Origin: Holophagales bacterium UBA5066
Lineage (GTDB): Bacteria > Acidobacteriota > Thermoanaerobaculia > UBA5066
Length of the DNA: 22,605 nucleotides
Assembly (NCBI GenBank): GCA_002414905.1
Contig: DIAY01000263.1
Location: 1-22,605 of the forward strand
Direction: 5' to 3'
The translations under genes and the position numbers were made by a program. This document shows, piece by piece, positions 14,030 to 22,106 of the stretch; position 1 is the stretch's first letter; every line of letters begins with the position of its first letter. The notes below the pieces were generated by a model that saw only the letters and a program-made list of their open reading frames with translations, made no database searches and was not told where the DNA came from.

Positions 14030-15583
14030 ATGGATGTACTGACCGAAGACCAGGCCGAAGTGGCCACGTGGCTTGCAGACGCCTCCAGCCACGCCGGGCG
14101 ACCCGCCACGGTCGAGCGGATCGACACCCACAGCGCCAGCGTTTTCCTTGCCGGCGCCCTCGCCTACAAGATGAAGCGCGCCGTCCGCTATTCCTTCCTG
14201 GATTTCTCCACGCTCGACCTGCGGCGACAGGCGTGCAAGGCCGAGGTTCGCCTGAACCGGCGGACGGCGCCTGGCCTCTACCGCGGCGTCACGCCCGTCA
14301 CGCGGGAGCCCTCGGGCCAGCTGGCCCTGGGTGGGGAAGGCACGCCCGTCGAGTGGCTGGTCGTGATGGACCGCTTCCCGCAGGACTGCCTGCTGGATCG
14401 CGTGGCCCAGGCTGGCCGCGTCACGCCGGCCGTCGTCTCCGCGCTGGCGGATGCCATCGCGTCGTTCCATGCCGGGGCTACACCGACACCGCACCGGGGC
14501 GGCGTGAGGGGCATGAGCGAGGTCATAACCGACAATGCGCGGGCCCTCGCAGACGCGACGGGTCGACTTTCGGCGGCGACGGTCTCGACGGTCTCGACGG
14601 TCACCGAGGCGTGCGCGCAGGCACTCGCGGCCCATGGATGCAGGCTCGAAGCCAGGCGGGCCGGCGGCTTCGTCCGGCAGTGCCATGGGGACCTCCATCT
14701 TCGCAATATCGTGCTGCTCGACGACGCGCCCACCCTGTTCGACGCCATCGAGTTCAACGAGGACTTCGCGTGCATCGACGTCTGGTACGACACGGCGTTC
14801 CTGTTGATGGACCTGCTGGCGCGCTCACTGCCGGCCGAAGCGAATGCGCTCTTCAACCAGTACCTGCTGCGCACGAGTGATGTCGGCGGCCTGCCGCTGG
14901 TGCCGTTCTTCCTGGGTTGCCGGGCTGCCGTCCGGGCCAAGACCAGCCTGGCGTCGGCGAGCCTGCAAACCGACGATGGCCGCCGACGCGATCTGATGAC
15001 ACGGGCGCGCGATTATCTCGAGCTGGCTGCGCAGGTGCTGGCACCCGGCCCCTGCCGCGTGATTGCCATCGGCGGGCTCTCGGGCACGGGCAAATCCACC
15101 CTTGCGGCCCTTCTGGCTCCTCGCCTCGGTAGCGCCCCGGGAGCCGTTGTCGTGCGCAGCGACGTCCAGAGGAAAGTGCTGCTGCAGCGGCCTCTCGTCG
15201 AGCGTCTCGGTCCCGACGGCTACACGGCGGCGGTTACCGGGGAGGTGTACCGGTCTGCCCTGGTGCGGGCAGCCGACGTCCTGAACGAAGGCTGGCCGGT
15301 CATCGTCGATGCGACGTTCCTCGATGCCCGGTGGCGACACGCCATCGCCGACGTGGCACGACACGCGGGCGTACCCTTTACCGGTCTGTGGCTCGAAGCA
15401 CCGCCAGAGCACCTCGTCGACCGCCTGAGACGCCGGGTCGGTGACGCCTCGGATGCCACCGAAGCCGTCCTGTTCCGACAACTCGTGCGCGAGAGCGGCG
15501 GGATCGCGTGGACGCGGCTCGATGCTGACGGCGATCCGGAGTCGGTCGCGAGGGCGGCGCTCCAGGTGCTGTCCCTCGGCTGA
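14030..15583 (+). CDS. Bifunctional APH-like kinase / AAA-type P-loop kinase
   Basis: A 517-residue two-domain cytosolic protein. Residues ~1-330 form an aminoglycoside phosphotransferase-like kinase fold: K47 in AYKMKRAVRYSFLDFST, catalytic D221 in CHGDLHLRN, and metal-binding D238 in FDAIEFNED. Residues ~340-517 form a P-loop kinase of the AAA_33/zeta-toxin-like group: Walker A GLSGTGKS (349-356), RSDVQRK, and DATFLDARWR. This fusion (COG2187 plus COG0645 type) is widespread, often near stress or hypoxia genes; the substrate is unknown. GAGGAGGGA precedes the ATG. Codon use differs from neighbours: Leu CTG clearly outnumbers CTC, whereas in nifS CTC outnumbers CTG. It stands alone between a terminator-like structure and an inverted repeat, which suggests separate acquisition. 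Confidence 0.9.
   Translation: MDVLTEDQAEVATWLADASSHAGRPATVERIDTHSASVFLAGALAYKMKRAVRYSFLDFSTLDLRRQACKAEVRLNRRTAPGLYRGVTPVTREPSGQLALGGEGTPVEWLVVMDRFPQDCLLDRVAQAGRVTPAVVSALADAIASFHAGATPTPHRGGVRGMSEVITDNARALADATGRLSAATVSTVSTVTEACAQALAAHGCRLEARRAGGFVRQCHGDLHLRNIVLLDDAPTLFDAIEFNEDFACIDVWYDTAFLLMDLLARSLPAEANALFNQYLLRTSDVGGLPLVPFFLGCRAAVRAKTSLASASLQTDDGRRRDLMTRARDYLELAAQVLAPGPCRVIAIGGLSGTGKSTLAALLAPRLGSAPGAVVVRSDVQRKVLLQRPLVERLGPDGYTAAVTGEVYRSALVRAADVLNEGWPVIVDATFLDARWRHAIADVARHAGVPFTGLWLEAPPEHLVDRLRRRVGDASDATEAVLFRQLVRESGGIAWTRLDADGDPESVARAALQVLSLG
14578..14604 (+). repeat. In-frame 9-bp tandem repeat, 3 copies
   Basis: GACGGTCTC is repeated twice exactly and once as GACGGTCAC inside the kinase gene, encoding TVSTVSTVT. 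Being a multiple of three, copy-number change would alter length but not frame. It lies in the linker region before the catalytic HGD loop. Confidence 0.75.
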
Positions 15584-15609
15584 TTCGCGGGCTCGGGCCC
15601 CGGGAATCC

Positions 15610-15663
15610 AGCCGATCCGTCACGCCTTTGCATCGCACGGCGGGTACCTCCGGCGGATCGGCT
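15610..15663. repeat. Inverted repeat AGCCGATCCG / CGGATCGGCT
   Basis: Two perfect 10-bp arms (15610-15619 and 15654-15663) are separated by 34 nt in the gap between the kinase gene and the FG-GAP protein gene. It could fold as a terminator for the kinase gene, although no T-run follows. It could also be a protein-binding site near the downstream promoter. No target duplication was found that would make it a mobile-element end. Confidence 0.5.
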
Positions 15664-15697
15664 CGTGGGGTTTCCTCCGCATCGGGCACTCCGGAGC

Positions 15698-18316
15698 ATG
15701 AAGGCTCTCGCCCTCGCCTTCGCGCTCCTCCTGCCCTTCGCTGCCGTGGCGGAACCTTCGGGACCCGGCTGCGGCTCGGTGCGCTTCGAGCGGGCGGGCT
15801 CGTGGACCCTTCCCGGCGGCCTCGTACCGCTCGGACTCGGCGCCGCCGACGTCGACGGGGACGGGCGGGACGACCTCGTCCTTCAGTTCCCGGAAGGTGG
15901 CCCCGGAGCGTGGAGGCTCTGGAAGAGCCGGTCCGACGGGTCGTTCGAGGAGAGCTCGCTCCCGCTGGACCCGGGTGCGAGCATCGCACTCCTCGCCGAC
16001 CTGGATGGCGACTCCGACGTCGACCTCCTCGCGAGAACTCCGGCCGGGAGGCAGGTCCTCCTCAACGACGGCCACGGCGTCTTCACGGCTGAGCCTCCGG
16101 AGGGTCCGGCGCCGGGTCCCGCCGCGCTGGGGGATCTCGACGGGGACGGCCGGGCCGACCTCGTCTGGACGGGAGCGCGGAATCCGGCAGACCCGCGGCG
16201 TGCCCGGCTCTACGTCGCCGCGGGCGATGGCCGAGGCGGGTTCGGCCCGGAGAAGGAGATCGTCTGGGAGACCGGCGTCGACGCGAACGACGGCGGACTG
16301 CCGGTCGTCGCGGACTTCGACCGGGACGGCCACGCGGACGTCCTCGTCGGCCTGTCGTTCGGCTTCTCGCCCACAGGCTTCCTTCGGCTCTTCAAGGGAG
16401 ACGGGAGGGGTGGCCTGGTCAGTGGGGCGACGTTCGGCCAGGGAGGGAGCCCGGTCGGCCTCCGTGCCGTCGACCTCGATCGGGACGGATATCCGGAGAT
16501 CGTCGGTGGTGAGACGTTCCGGGTCGGCGGCGGACTCGTCCGCGTGAGGTCGGGTTCCGTCGAGGGCTTCCGAACGACATCCTTCCTCGAGACGGGCCCC
16601 GGCCTGTTCGCCGTCCTGTCGGCCGACTTCAACGGCGACGGATGGCCAGACCTCGCAATGCGCTTCACGGACGCTCACGCGCCGCAGCCGAGCGGGCGCC
16701 TCCGCGTCGTCCTGGCGACGCCCGCGGGAGACCTTCCGCGGGCCGGGGACGATCTCCCCGTCTCGGGGCCGTTCGCCCTCGCGGACCTTACGGGCTCGGG
16801 GCGAGCTGGCGTCGTCCTCGTCCTTCGCGAAGGAGCTGAGGACCGCCTCGTCTTCAACCGGAGCGTCTGCGACGACGAGCCGACGTCGCTCGTCCTCCCC
16901 GTGGCCGTCCGGGCCGTCGGGGTGACGGGGGCCCGGTTCGACACGGAGCTGACGCTCCTCAACACGGGGGCCGGCGAGGCGCGCGTCGAGATTCGGGACG
17001 GTACCTCGTGGTCGGGAGAGCCCCTGCGGACGGTCGTCGTCGCCGCCGCAAAGGTCGTGACCCTGTCGACTTCGGGAGAGGGAGAAAAGCTCCTCCCGCT
17101 CGCCAGCGCCGCAGGACCGCTCAGCCTGAGCGTCCGCGGCATCCCCGCGAAGCAGCTCCTCGCCGCCGCTCGGGTCGTCTCCCAGACGCCGGGCCTTTCG
17201 GGGCGCGGCACCCTCGGCATCGAGGCATACGAGCCGAGCGCCTCACCTCTGGGGGTCTCGTGGGTTCCGTGGCTCGTCGAGGACGACGACGACCGCTCGA
17301 ACCTGGCGGTCCTGAACCCGGGGTTGCCCTCGGAGGGCGACGTCACCGTGCGCGTCACCGTCGTTTCGACGGACCCCGAGGCGCCGGGCGAGGCCACGCT
17401 CGACGACCTCACGCTCTCCCCCGGCGGCTTCCATCAATGGAACCGGGTGCTTCGCGCCGCCGGCCTCGCGGCCCGGAGCGGCTTCGCGAGGCTCGAACGC
17501 GTTTCCGCGGCCGGGCGCTACGATGGCTACGCCGTCCTGAACGACGCCGTCTCCTCGGACGGATCGTTCCTGGCGGCCCTGCCCGACGAGTGGGTCTCGG
17601 ACCCCTACCGAACCACGCTGCTGGTCCCGGTCGCACTCTCGATTGACCGCTACGAAACGGAGCTTCTCCTCTTCAACGCGGCCACCTCTCCGCGCACCGT
17701 CGACCTGCGGTTCTTCCGGGGCGGGACGGGCGGCGAGGAGCGGCGCAGGACCGTCGACCTCCCCGCGCAGGGCGCGGTGAGGATCCCGAACGTCCTGGAA
17801 TACGTCGGTGCGCCCGCCGAAGGGGGGCCGGGAGGGCTCGAGGTCCGGCGGCCGCTGGTCTCGGGCAGCACTCTGGCCGGCGTCGTCGCCGTTGCCCGAA
17901 CGAGGACCCGCGGCCCCGGAGGACGCTACGGGGTCGCGATGGTTGCCTCGACGTCGAACGGGTGGATACGGACGGCACGCCTCCTCGCCCCGGCGTTTCA
18001 GGACGGCGCTTCACGCACGAACCTGACGCTCGTCGTCCCCGAGAACGACCCGGGGATTCGCGCCGGGGTCCGCGTCCGTCTCTTCGACGCGGAAGGACGG
18101 GTCGCGGCGACGAAGGACCTCGACCTCAGAACGTCGGAATGGACGCAGCTGAGCTCGCTCTTCGCGAGCCTCGCGCCGGGGCTCACCCAGGGCTGGATCC
18201 ACGTCGGGAACGGTTCCCCCTCCGCACCCGTCGTCTCCTACGCCACAGTCAACGACGGCGCGGAGGTGGGCCAGGGCTCGGGTGACGGGGCGGTCTATTC
18301 CGGCGTCAGCCGCTGA
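15698..18316 (+). CDS. Secreted FG-GAP/VCBS beta-propeller protein with C-terminal repeat modules
   Basis: An 872-residue exported protein. The start at ATG 15698 gives a clean signal peptide (MKALALAFALLLPFAAVAEP); an upstream in-frame GTG at 15665 is less likely, and the ribosome site is weak. Residues ~30-390 contain seven FG-GAP/VCBS-type units with calcium-loop motifs at D51 (DVDGDGRDD), D101, D146, D206, D259, D310 and a degenerate D363. The 45-60-residue spacing is right for a seven-bladed integrin-like propeller. Residues ~395-872 hold about four ~110-residue modules with recurring patterns (T.L.L.N.G, then Y.VLNDAVSSDGSF, then VSYATVNDG). Fragments of this module family occur at 11550-11750 and 20544-20690. 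A surface-binding or adhesive role is inferred; no enzymatic motif is seen. Confidence 0.85.
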   Translation: MKALALAFALLLPFAAVAEPSGPGCGSVRFERAGSWTLPGGLVPLGLGAADVDGDGRDDLVLQFPEGGPGAWRLWKSRSDGSFEESSLPLDPGASIALLADLDGDSDVDLLARTPAGRQVLLNDGHGVFTAEPPEGPAPGPAALGDLDGDGRADLVWTGARNPADPRRARLYVAAGDGRGGFGPEKEIVWETGVDANDGGLPVVADFDRDGHADVLVGLSFGFSPTGFLRLFKGDGRGGLVSGATFGQGGSPVGLRAVDLDRDGYPEIVGGETFRVGGGLVRVRSGSVEGFRTTSFLETGPGLFAVLSADFNGDGWPDLAMRFTDAHAPQPSGRLRVVLATPAGDLPRAGDDLPVSGPFALADLTGSGRAGVVLVLREGAEDRLVFNRSVCDDEPTSLVLPVAVRAVGVTGARFDTELTLLNTGAGEARVEIRDGTSWSGEPLRTVVVAAAKVVTLSTSGEGEKLLPLASAAGPLSLSVRGIPAKQLLAAARVVSQTPGLSGRGTLGIEAYEPSASPLGVSWVPWLVEDDDDRSNLAVLNPGLPSEGDVTVRVTVVSTDPEAPGEATLDDLTLSPGGFHQWNRVLRAAGLAARSGFARLERVSAAGRYDGYAVLNDAVSSDGSFLAALPDEWVSDPYRTTLLVPVALSIDRYETELLLFNAATSPRTVDLRFFRGGTGGEERRRTVDLPAQGAVRIPNVLEYVGAPAEGGPGGLEVRRPLVSGSTLAGVVAVARTRTRGPGGRYGVAMVASTSNGWIRTARLLAPAFQDGASRTNLTLVVPENDPGIRAGVRVRLFDAEGRVAATKDLDLRTSEWTQLSSLFASLAPGLTQGWIHVGNGSPSAPVVSYATVNDGAEVGQGSGDGAVYSGVSR

Positions 18317-18376
18317 AGAGCGCGAGCGCCCGCCGCGGAAGGACACAACGTCGTCGGCCTCGGGCAGAATCCACTC

Positions 18377-19690
18377 ATGGCCCTCGGTCCGCTGAAGGAC
18401 GACGTTCACATCCTCTTCGCGAGCCGGATTCTTCGGCTCTTCGCCTACGGGTTCCTCTCCGTCGTCCTCGTCCTCTATCTCGCCGCGAGCGGCCTCTCGG
18501 AGCGCGAGATCGGCCTGCTCCTCACCCTGACGCTGGTGGGAGACGCCGCGGTCTCCCTCTACATCACGACCAGCGCCGACCGCGTCGGCCGAAGGCGGAT
18601 GCTCCTCGTCGGAGCAGCGTTGATGGTCTTCGCCGGCGTCCTCTTCGCCACGACGCGATCCTTCCTGCCGCTCCTCATCGGAGCCACGTTCGGCGTCATC
18701 AGCCCGAGCGGAAACGAGGTCGGGCCATTCCTGGCCATCGAGCAGGCCGCCCTCGCCGACAGCGTCCCCGCCAGCCGAAGGACCTGGACCTTCGCCTGGT
18801 TCACCCTGGTCGGGTCCTTCGCGACGGCGCTCGGGGCTCTGGCGGGAGGCGGGCTGGCGCAGGCTCTCCAGGCGGGCGGCACCGCCCCGCTCGCAAGCTA
18901 CCGCGCCGTGGTCCTCGGCTACGCGCTCGTCGGCGTGTTCCTCGTCCCGGTCTTCTTTCACCTGTCGCCCGCGATCGAGCCGCTGCCGCTGACCCCCGTG
19001 AAGGAACGCCCGGCGTTCCTTCACGCCGACCTCGGCCTCGGACCGTCCCGCAGCGTCGTCCTTCGCCTCGCGGGCATCTTCAGCATCGACTCGTTCGCGG
19101 GGGGCTTCGTCGTGCAGTCGTTCGTCGCCTACTGGTTCCACACCCGGTTCGGCGTCGCGCCGGCGACGCTCGGAAGCATCTTCTTCGGCGCGAACATCCT
19201 TGCAGGCATCTCGGCCCTGAGCGCCACGCGTATCGCGCGAAAGATCGGGCTCCTCAACACGATGGTCGTGACGCACCTTCCGTCGAACGTGCTTCTCCTC
19301 CTCGTGCCGCTGATGCCGAACCTGACACTGGCGGTCACAGTGCTCCTCCTGCGCTTCAGCATCTCGCAGATGGATGTCCCGACCCGCCAGGCCTACACGA
19401 TGGCGCTCGTCACCCCGGGCGAGCGCTCCGCCGCCGCGGGCGTGACGGGAATCGCGCGTACCGCCGGGGCTTCTCTTGCACCGCTCTTCGCAAGCCCGCT
19501 ATACGCGAGTGCCGCCCTTTCCAGCCTTCCCTTCTTCATCAGCGGCGGGCTCAAGATCGTCTACGACCTCCTGGTCTGGTGGTCGTTCCGCAAGGTCCGG
19601 CTGCCGGAAGGCGAGGGCGCGAGGCCGAGCGCACGGGAAGCTGACCAGCCGTCTTGCACCGGCCGACGAACGAAGAGGCTCAGAGCATGA
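18377..19690 (+). CDS. Major facilitator superfamily transporter
   Basis: A 437-residue integral membrane protein with hydrophobic segments throughout, compatible with about 12 helices. The MFS motif A loop is present as ADRVGRRR (D68, R69, G71, R72, R73) between the second and third helices, preceded by LYITTSADR. A second-half counterpart, SATRIARKIG, is present. A hydrophilic central linker lies around residues 198-220 (IEPLPLTPVKERPAF), and a charged cytoplasmic tail follows the last helix (~395-437). The substrate cannot be deduced. The gene lies 60 nt after the FG-GAP gene without an obvious terminator. Its last 11 nt overlap the tail of the convergent SDR gene, so the extreme C-terminus is shared sequence. 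Confidence 0.88.
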   Translation: MALGPLKDDVHILFASRILRLFAYGFLSVVLVLYLAASGLSEREIGLLLTLTLVGDAAVSLYITTSADRVGRRRMLLVGAALMVFAGVLFATTRSFLPLLIGATFGVISPSGNEVGPFLAIEQAALADSVPASRRTWTFAWFTLVGSFATALGALAGGGLAQALQAGGTAPLASYRAVVLGYALVGVFLVPVFFHLSPAIEPLPLTPVKERPAFLHADLGLGPSRSVVLRLAGIFSIDSFAGGFVVQSFVAYWFHTRFGVAPATLGSIFFGANILAGISALSATRIARKIGLLNTMVVTHLPSNVLLLLVPLMPNLTLAVTVLLLRFSISQMDVPTRQAYTMALVTPGERSAAAGVTGIARTAGASLAPLFASPLYASAALSSLPFFISGGLKIVYDLLVWWSFRKVRLPEGEGARPSAREADQPSCTGRRTKRLRA

Positions 19691-20429
19691 CGACGCCGCC
19701 GTCGACCGGAATCCAGGCTCCCGTGACGTGGCGCGCCGTGTCGGCGACGAGCGCCAGGATCGCTCCCGCAACGTCCTCCGGTTCGGCATTTCGCCTGAGA
19801 CAGCTCCGCTGCGCCGAGGCGGCTCTGGCCGCCTCCGGGAGGAACGCCGTCGCGTCGGTGATCGTGAGGCCGGGCGCGACCGTGTTGACACGGACGCCGT
19901 AGGGCCCGAGCTCGAGCGCGAGGGAGCGGACGAGCCCGTCGAGGGCCGACTTCGCCGCGCTGTGGGCGCAGAATCCATCGCCCGGAAGCCGGGACAGGCC
20001 GCTCGACACGACGACGATTGCCCCGCCGCCCCGAGAGGTCATCGAGCGTGCCACGGCTTGCGTCACGAAGAAGACCGCCCGAGTCTCGCCGACGATCTTT
20101 CTCTCGAACTCCTCCCACGGGTAGACGAGGAACGAGGCGAGGTGGATGGGCATCCCGGCGTTCGCGACGAGGACGTTGACCGGGCCGAGCTTCTCTTCCG
20201 CCGTCCGGACGAGGGACTCGACCTCCTCGCGCTGGGTGACGTCGGCCCGAACAGCGACTGCGCACCCGCCGGCCTTTTCGATCCCGGCGACGACGTCGCG
20301 CGCGGCGGCCTCGTTCGAGTGGTAGTTCACGCAGACTTTCGCCCCCTCTCGCGCGAGGAGCTTCGCCGTCGCCGCACCGATCCCGCGGCTCGCTCCCGTC
20401 ACGAGGGCTACCCTGCCGTCAAGCCACAT
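19680..20429 (-). CDS. Short-chain dehydrogenase/reductase with His at the catalytic Tyr position
   Basis: A 249-residue classical SDR. The cofactor motif is T11-GASRGIG18, followed by an ADVT acidic turn, NAG (VLVANAG), catalytic Ser143 (VVSSGLS) and Lys160. The residue four before the Lys, normally Tyr, is His156 (CAHSAAK); Ser143 plus 13 also lands on 156, so the register is right. The codon is CAC, one change from TAC. The C-terminal VNTVAPGLTITD and TGAWIPVDGG patterns are normal. Arg15 after the Gly-rich start favours NADP(H), without certainty. A GGAGGTG ribosome site precedes the ATG. It converges on, and overlaps by 11 nt, the MFS gene. The loss of Tyr may mean altered chemistry or a non-catalytic role, or a sequencing error. 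Confidence 0.9.
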   Translation of the reverse strand: MWLDGRVALVTGASRGIGAATAKLLAREGAKVCVNYHSNEAAARDVVAGIEKAGGCAVAVRADVTQREEVESLVRTAEEKLGPVNVLVANAGMPIHLASFLVYPWEEFERKIVGETRAVFFVTQAVARSMTSRGGGAIVVVSSGLSRLPGDGFCAHSAAKSALDGLVRSLALELGPYGVRVNTVAPGLTITDATAFLPEAARAASAQRSCLRRNAEPEDVAGAILALVADTARHVTGAWIPVDGGVVML

Positions 20430-20543
20430 GCCGCACCTCCACGCGCCGTCGGGCGCAACAGGGGATTATCGGCCAGGAAGTACGAGGCGTCTCCGCTGAC
20501 GCGTTCGCAGGAGGCGTGCCCCGGAGCGTGGCGCCGCGCATCC

Positions 20544-20690
20544 CTTCGACGGGGAAGGGCGGGCCACGGCGACGAAGGACCTCGACCTCCGAAATCCGGA
20601 ATGGACGCAGCTGAGACCGGTCTTTACGAGCGTGCTGTCGGGCCTTCGGAAGGGCTGGACCTGCGTCGGAGCCGGTTCGCCCGCCCGCCG
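20544..20690 (+). pseudogene. Orphan fragment of the FG-GAP protein's last module
   Basis: On the plus strand, the frame reading FDGEGRATATKDLDLRN, then PEWTQLRPVFTSV and GLRKGWTCVGAGSPA is a diverged copy of 18082-18229 (FDAEGRVAATKDLDLRT, SEWTQLSSLFASL, GLTQGWIHVGNGSPS). Nucleotide identity is high, including an uninterrupted block over ACGAAGGACCTCGACCTC. The copy has no start, no signal peptide and no stop of its own; similarity ceases at the stop codon of the minus-strand FAD gene. The rest of this 261-nt gap (20430-20543) holds only the SDR leader. It is read as a partial duplication or the relic of a former gene. Confidence 0.75.
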
Positions 20691-22106
20691 TCAGCCCAGC
20701 CGGACCGTCCCGAGGAGCCCCGCCGGGTCGAGCCGCTGCCTGAGCAGGCGGCAGACCTCCCTCACGAGCTCCGGCGTGTAGAGGTCGTAGAAGGCCTGGT
20801 TGTGAGGGCCGACTCCGTGCTCGGCACTGTAGCTGCCGTGGAAACGGGTGACGGCGAGGTCGTAGAGCCGCGGCTGCAGCTCGGCTTTCAACGCAGCGGC
20901 CGGTCGCGACTCGTCGGGAGTCCAGACGAGGTTCACGTGGACGCCGCCGTCCCCCCAGTGGCCGTAGTCGCAGAAGCGGACGAAGGGCCATCCGGTGGCG
21001 ACCGACTCGCGTGCCGCCTCGACGAAGGCGGCCAGCGAGGAGCGCGGGACGGAGATGTCGAAGGCGAGGACCTCGCCCTCCTGCCGGAGGCTCTCGGAGA
21101 CGTGGTGGCGGATCTCCCAGAGCTCCGAAGGCTTCCCCGGGAAGACGTCCGTGATCCCGGCGCCGTCCGCGGCCTCGAGCCGCTCGGCCAGGGCTGTCTC
21201 GAGAAGGTCGTCGAGCGCGAGCCGCCCCGGGTCGAGCGTCGAGGAGAGCTCCACGAGGACCGTGTAGGCCGGAGGCCGTCCGCCGAACGGGTCGCGCAGG
21301 CGCGGCTGGTGGCGGAAGACCGGGACGAGCGCCTCGGCGCCGATCGCCTCGAAAGCGGTGAGCACCTCGCCGAGCCGCGTCTCGAGGTGCGCGAGAAGAC
21401 CGAGGACCGCAGCCCCCGAAGAGAGCCCGACGAGCGCCGTGACCCTCTGGACGGGGCGCGGGACGACGCGCATCACCGCCTTCGTCACGACGCCGAAGAC
21501 CCCCGAAGTGCCGACGAAGAGCTGGCGCGCGTCCAGCCCCGTGTTGTTCTTGCGAAGCGGCCGCATCAGGTCGAGGACCGTGCCATCGGCGAGGACCACC
21601 TCGAGGCCGAGGAGGTTCTGCCGAACGTCGCCGTAGCGGAGGAGCCTCGTGCCGCCCGTGTTCGTCGCGACCATGCCGCCGATCGAGGGATCGGCCCCGA
21701 GGTCGATCGGGAAGAGGAGGCCGTGCTCGACGAGAGCGGCGTCGAGCTGGCTGAGAAGTACTCCGCCGTCCGCGGTGACCGTCCGGTCCACCGGGTCGAC
21801 CTCGACCGTCCGGCTGAGCCTCTCGAGACTGAGGACGAGCATCTCGCCGCTCTCGTCCGGCGTGGATGCACCGACGAGGCCCGTGTTGCCCCCCTGGGCC
21901 ACGACGCGCAAGCCGAGCGAGGAAGCGTAGCTCAGGAGGCGCGAGACCTCTTCCGTGCCCGAAGGCCGCACTGCCGCCAGCGCCTTCCCCCGGCCGTAGC
22001 GCCACCCCTTCTCGTAGCGCTCGAGCTCGTGCGGCTCGACGAGCACGGCGCCGTCGCCGAGGAGTGCGCGGAGCCCCGCGAAGACCTCTTCGTGCGTCAC
22101 GCTCAC
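20691..22106 (-). CDS. FAD-linked oxidase, D-2-hydroxyglutarate dehydrogenase-like
   Basis: A 471-residue flavoprotein of the GlcD/D2HGDH family (VAO-type fold). The FAD-binding PP-loop region is AQGGNTGLVGAS (70-81), with DLGADPSIGGMVATNTGG (135-152) and LRKNNTGLDARQLFVGTSG (184-202). The last is close to the LRKDNTGYDLKqLFIGSEG hallmark of D-2-hydroxyglutarate dehydrogenases. The C-terminal metal ligands are in place: H383 and H390 in YGHWGDGGVHVN, and E429 in SAEHGVG. The expected reaction is FAD-dependent oxidation of a D-2-hydroxyacid such as D-2-hydroxyglutarate to 2-oxoglutarate, passing electrons to a quinone or ETF. The GTG start overlaps the stop of the upstream DUF1338 gene (GTGA). 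That neighbour makes D-2-hydroxyglutarate in known pathways, which sharpens the call. D-lactate dehydrogenase is the main alternative. Confidence 0.88.
   Translation of the reverse strand: MSVTHEEVFAGLRALLGDGAVLVEPHELERYEKGWRYGRGKALAAVRPSGTEEVSRLLSYASSLGLRVVAQGGNTGLVGASTPDESGEMLVLSLERLSRTVEVDPVDRTVTADGGVLLSQLDAALVEHGLLFPIDLGADPSIGGMVATNTGGTRLLRYGDVRQNLLGLEVVLADGTVLDLMRPLRKNNTGLDARQLFVGTSGVFGVVTKAVMRVVPRPVQRVTALVGLSSGAAVLGLLAHLETRLGEVLTAFEAIGAEALVPVFRHQPRLRDPFGGRPPAYTVLVELSSTLDPGRLALDDLLETALAERLEAADGAGITDVFPGKPSELWEIRHHVSESLRQEGEVLAFDISVPRSSLAAFVEAARESVATGWPFVRFCDYGHWGDGGVHVNLVWTPDESRPAAALKAELQPRLYDLAVTRFHGSYSAEHGVGPHNQAFYDLYTPELVREVCRLLRQRLDPAGLLGTVRLG

Noticed and set aside
14578..14604. A CRISPR-like or mobile-element repeat
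   Set aside because: The 9-bp units are contiguous without spacers and encode an in-frame TVS repeat inside the kinase gene.
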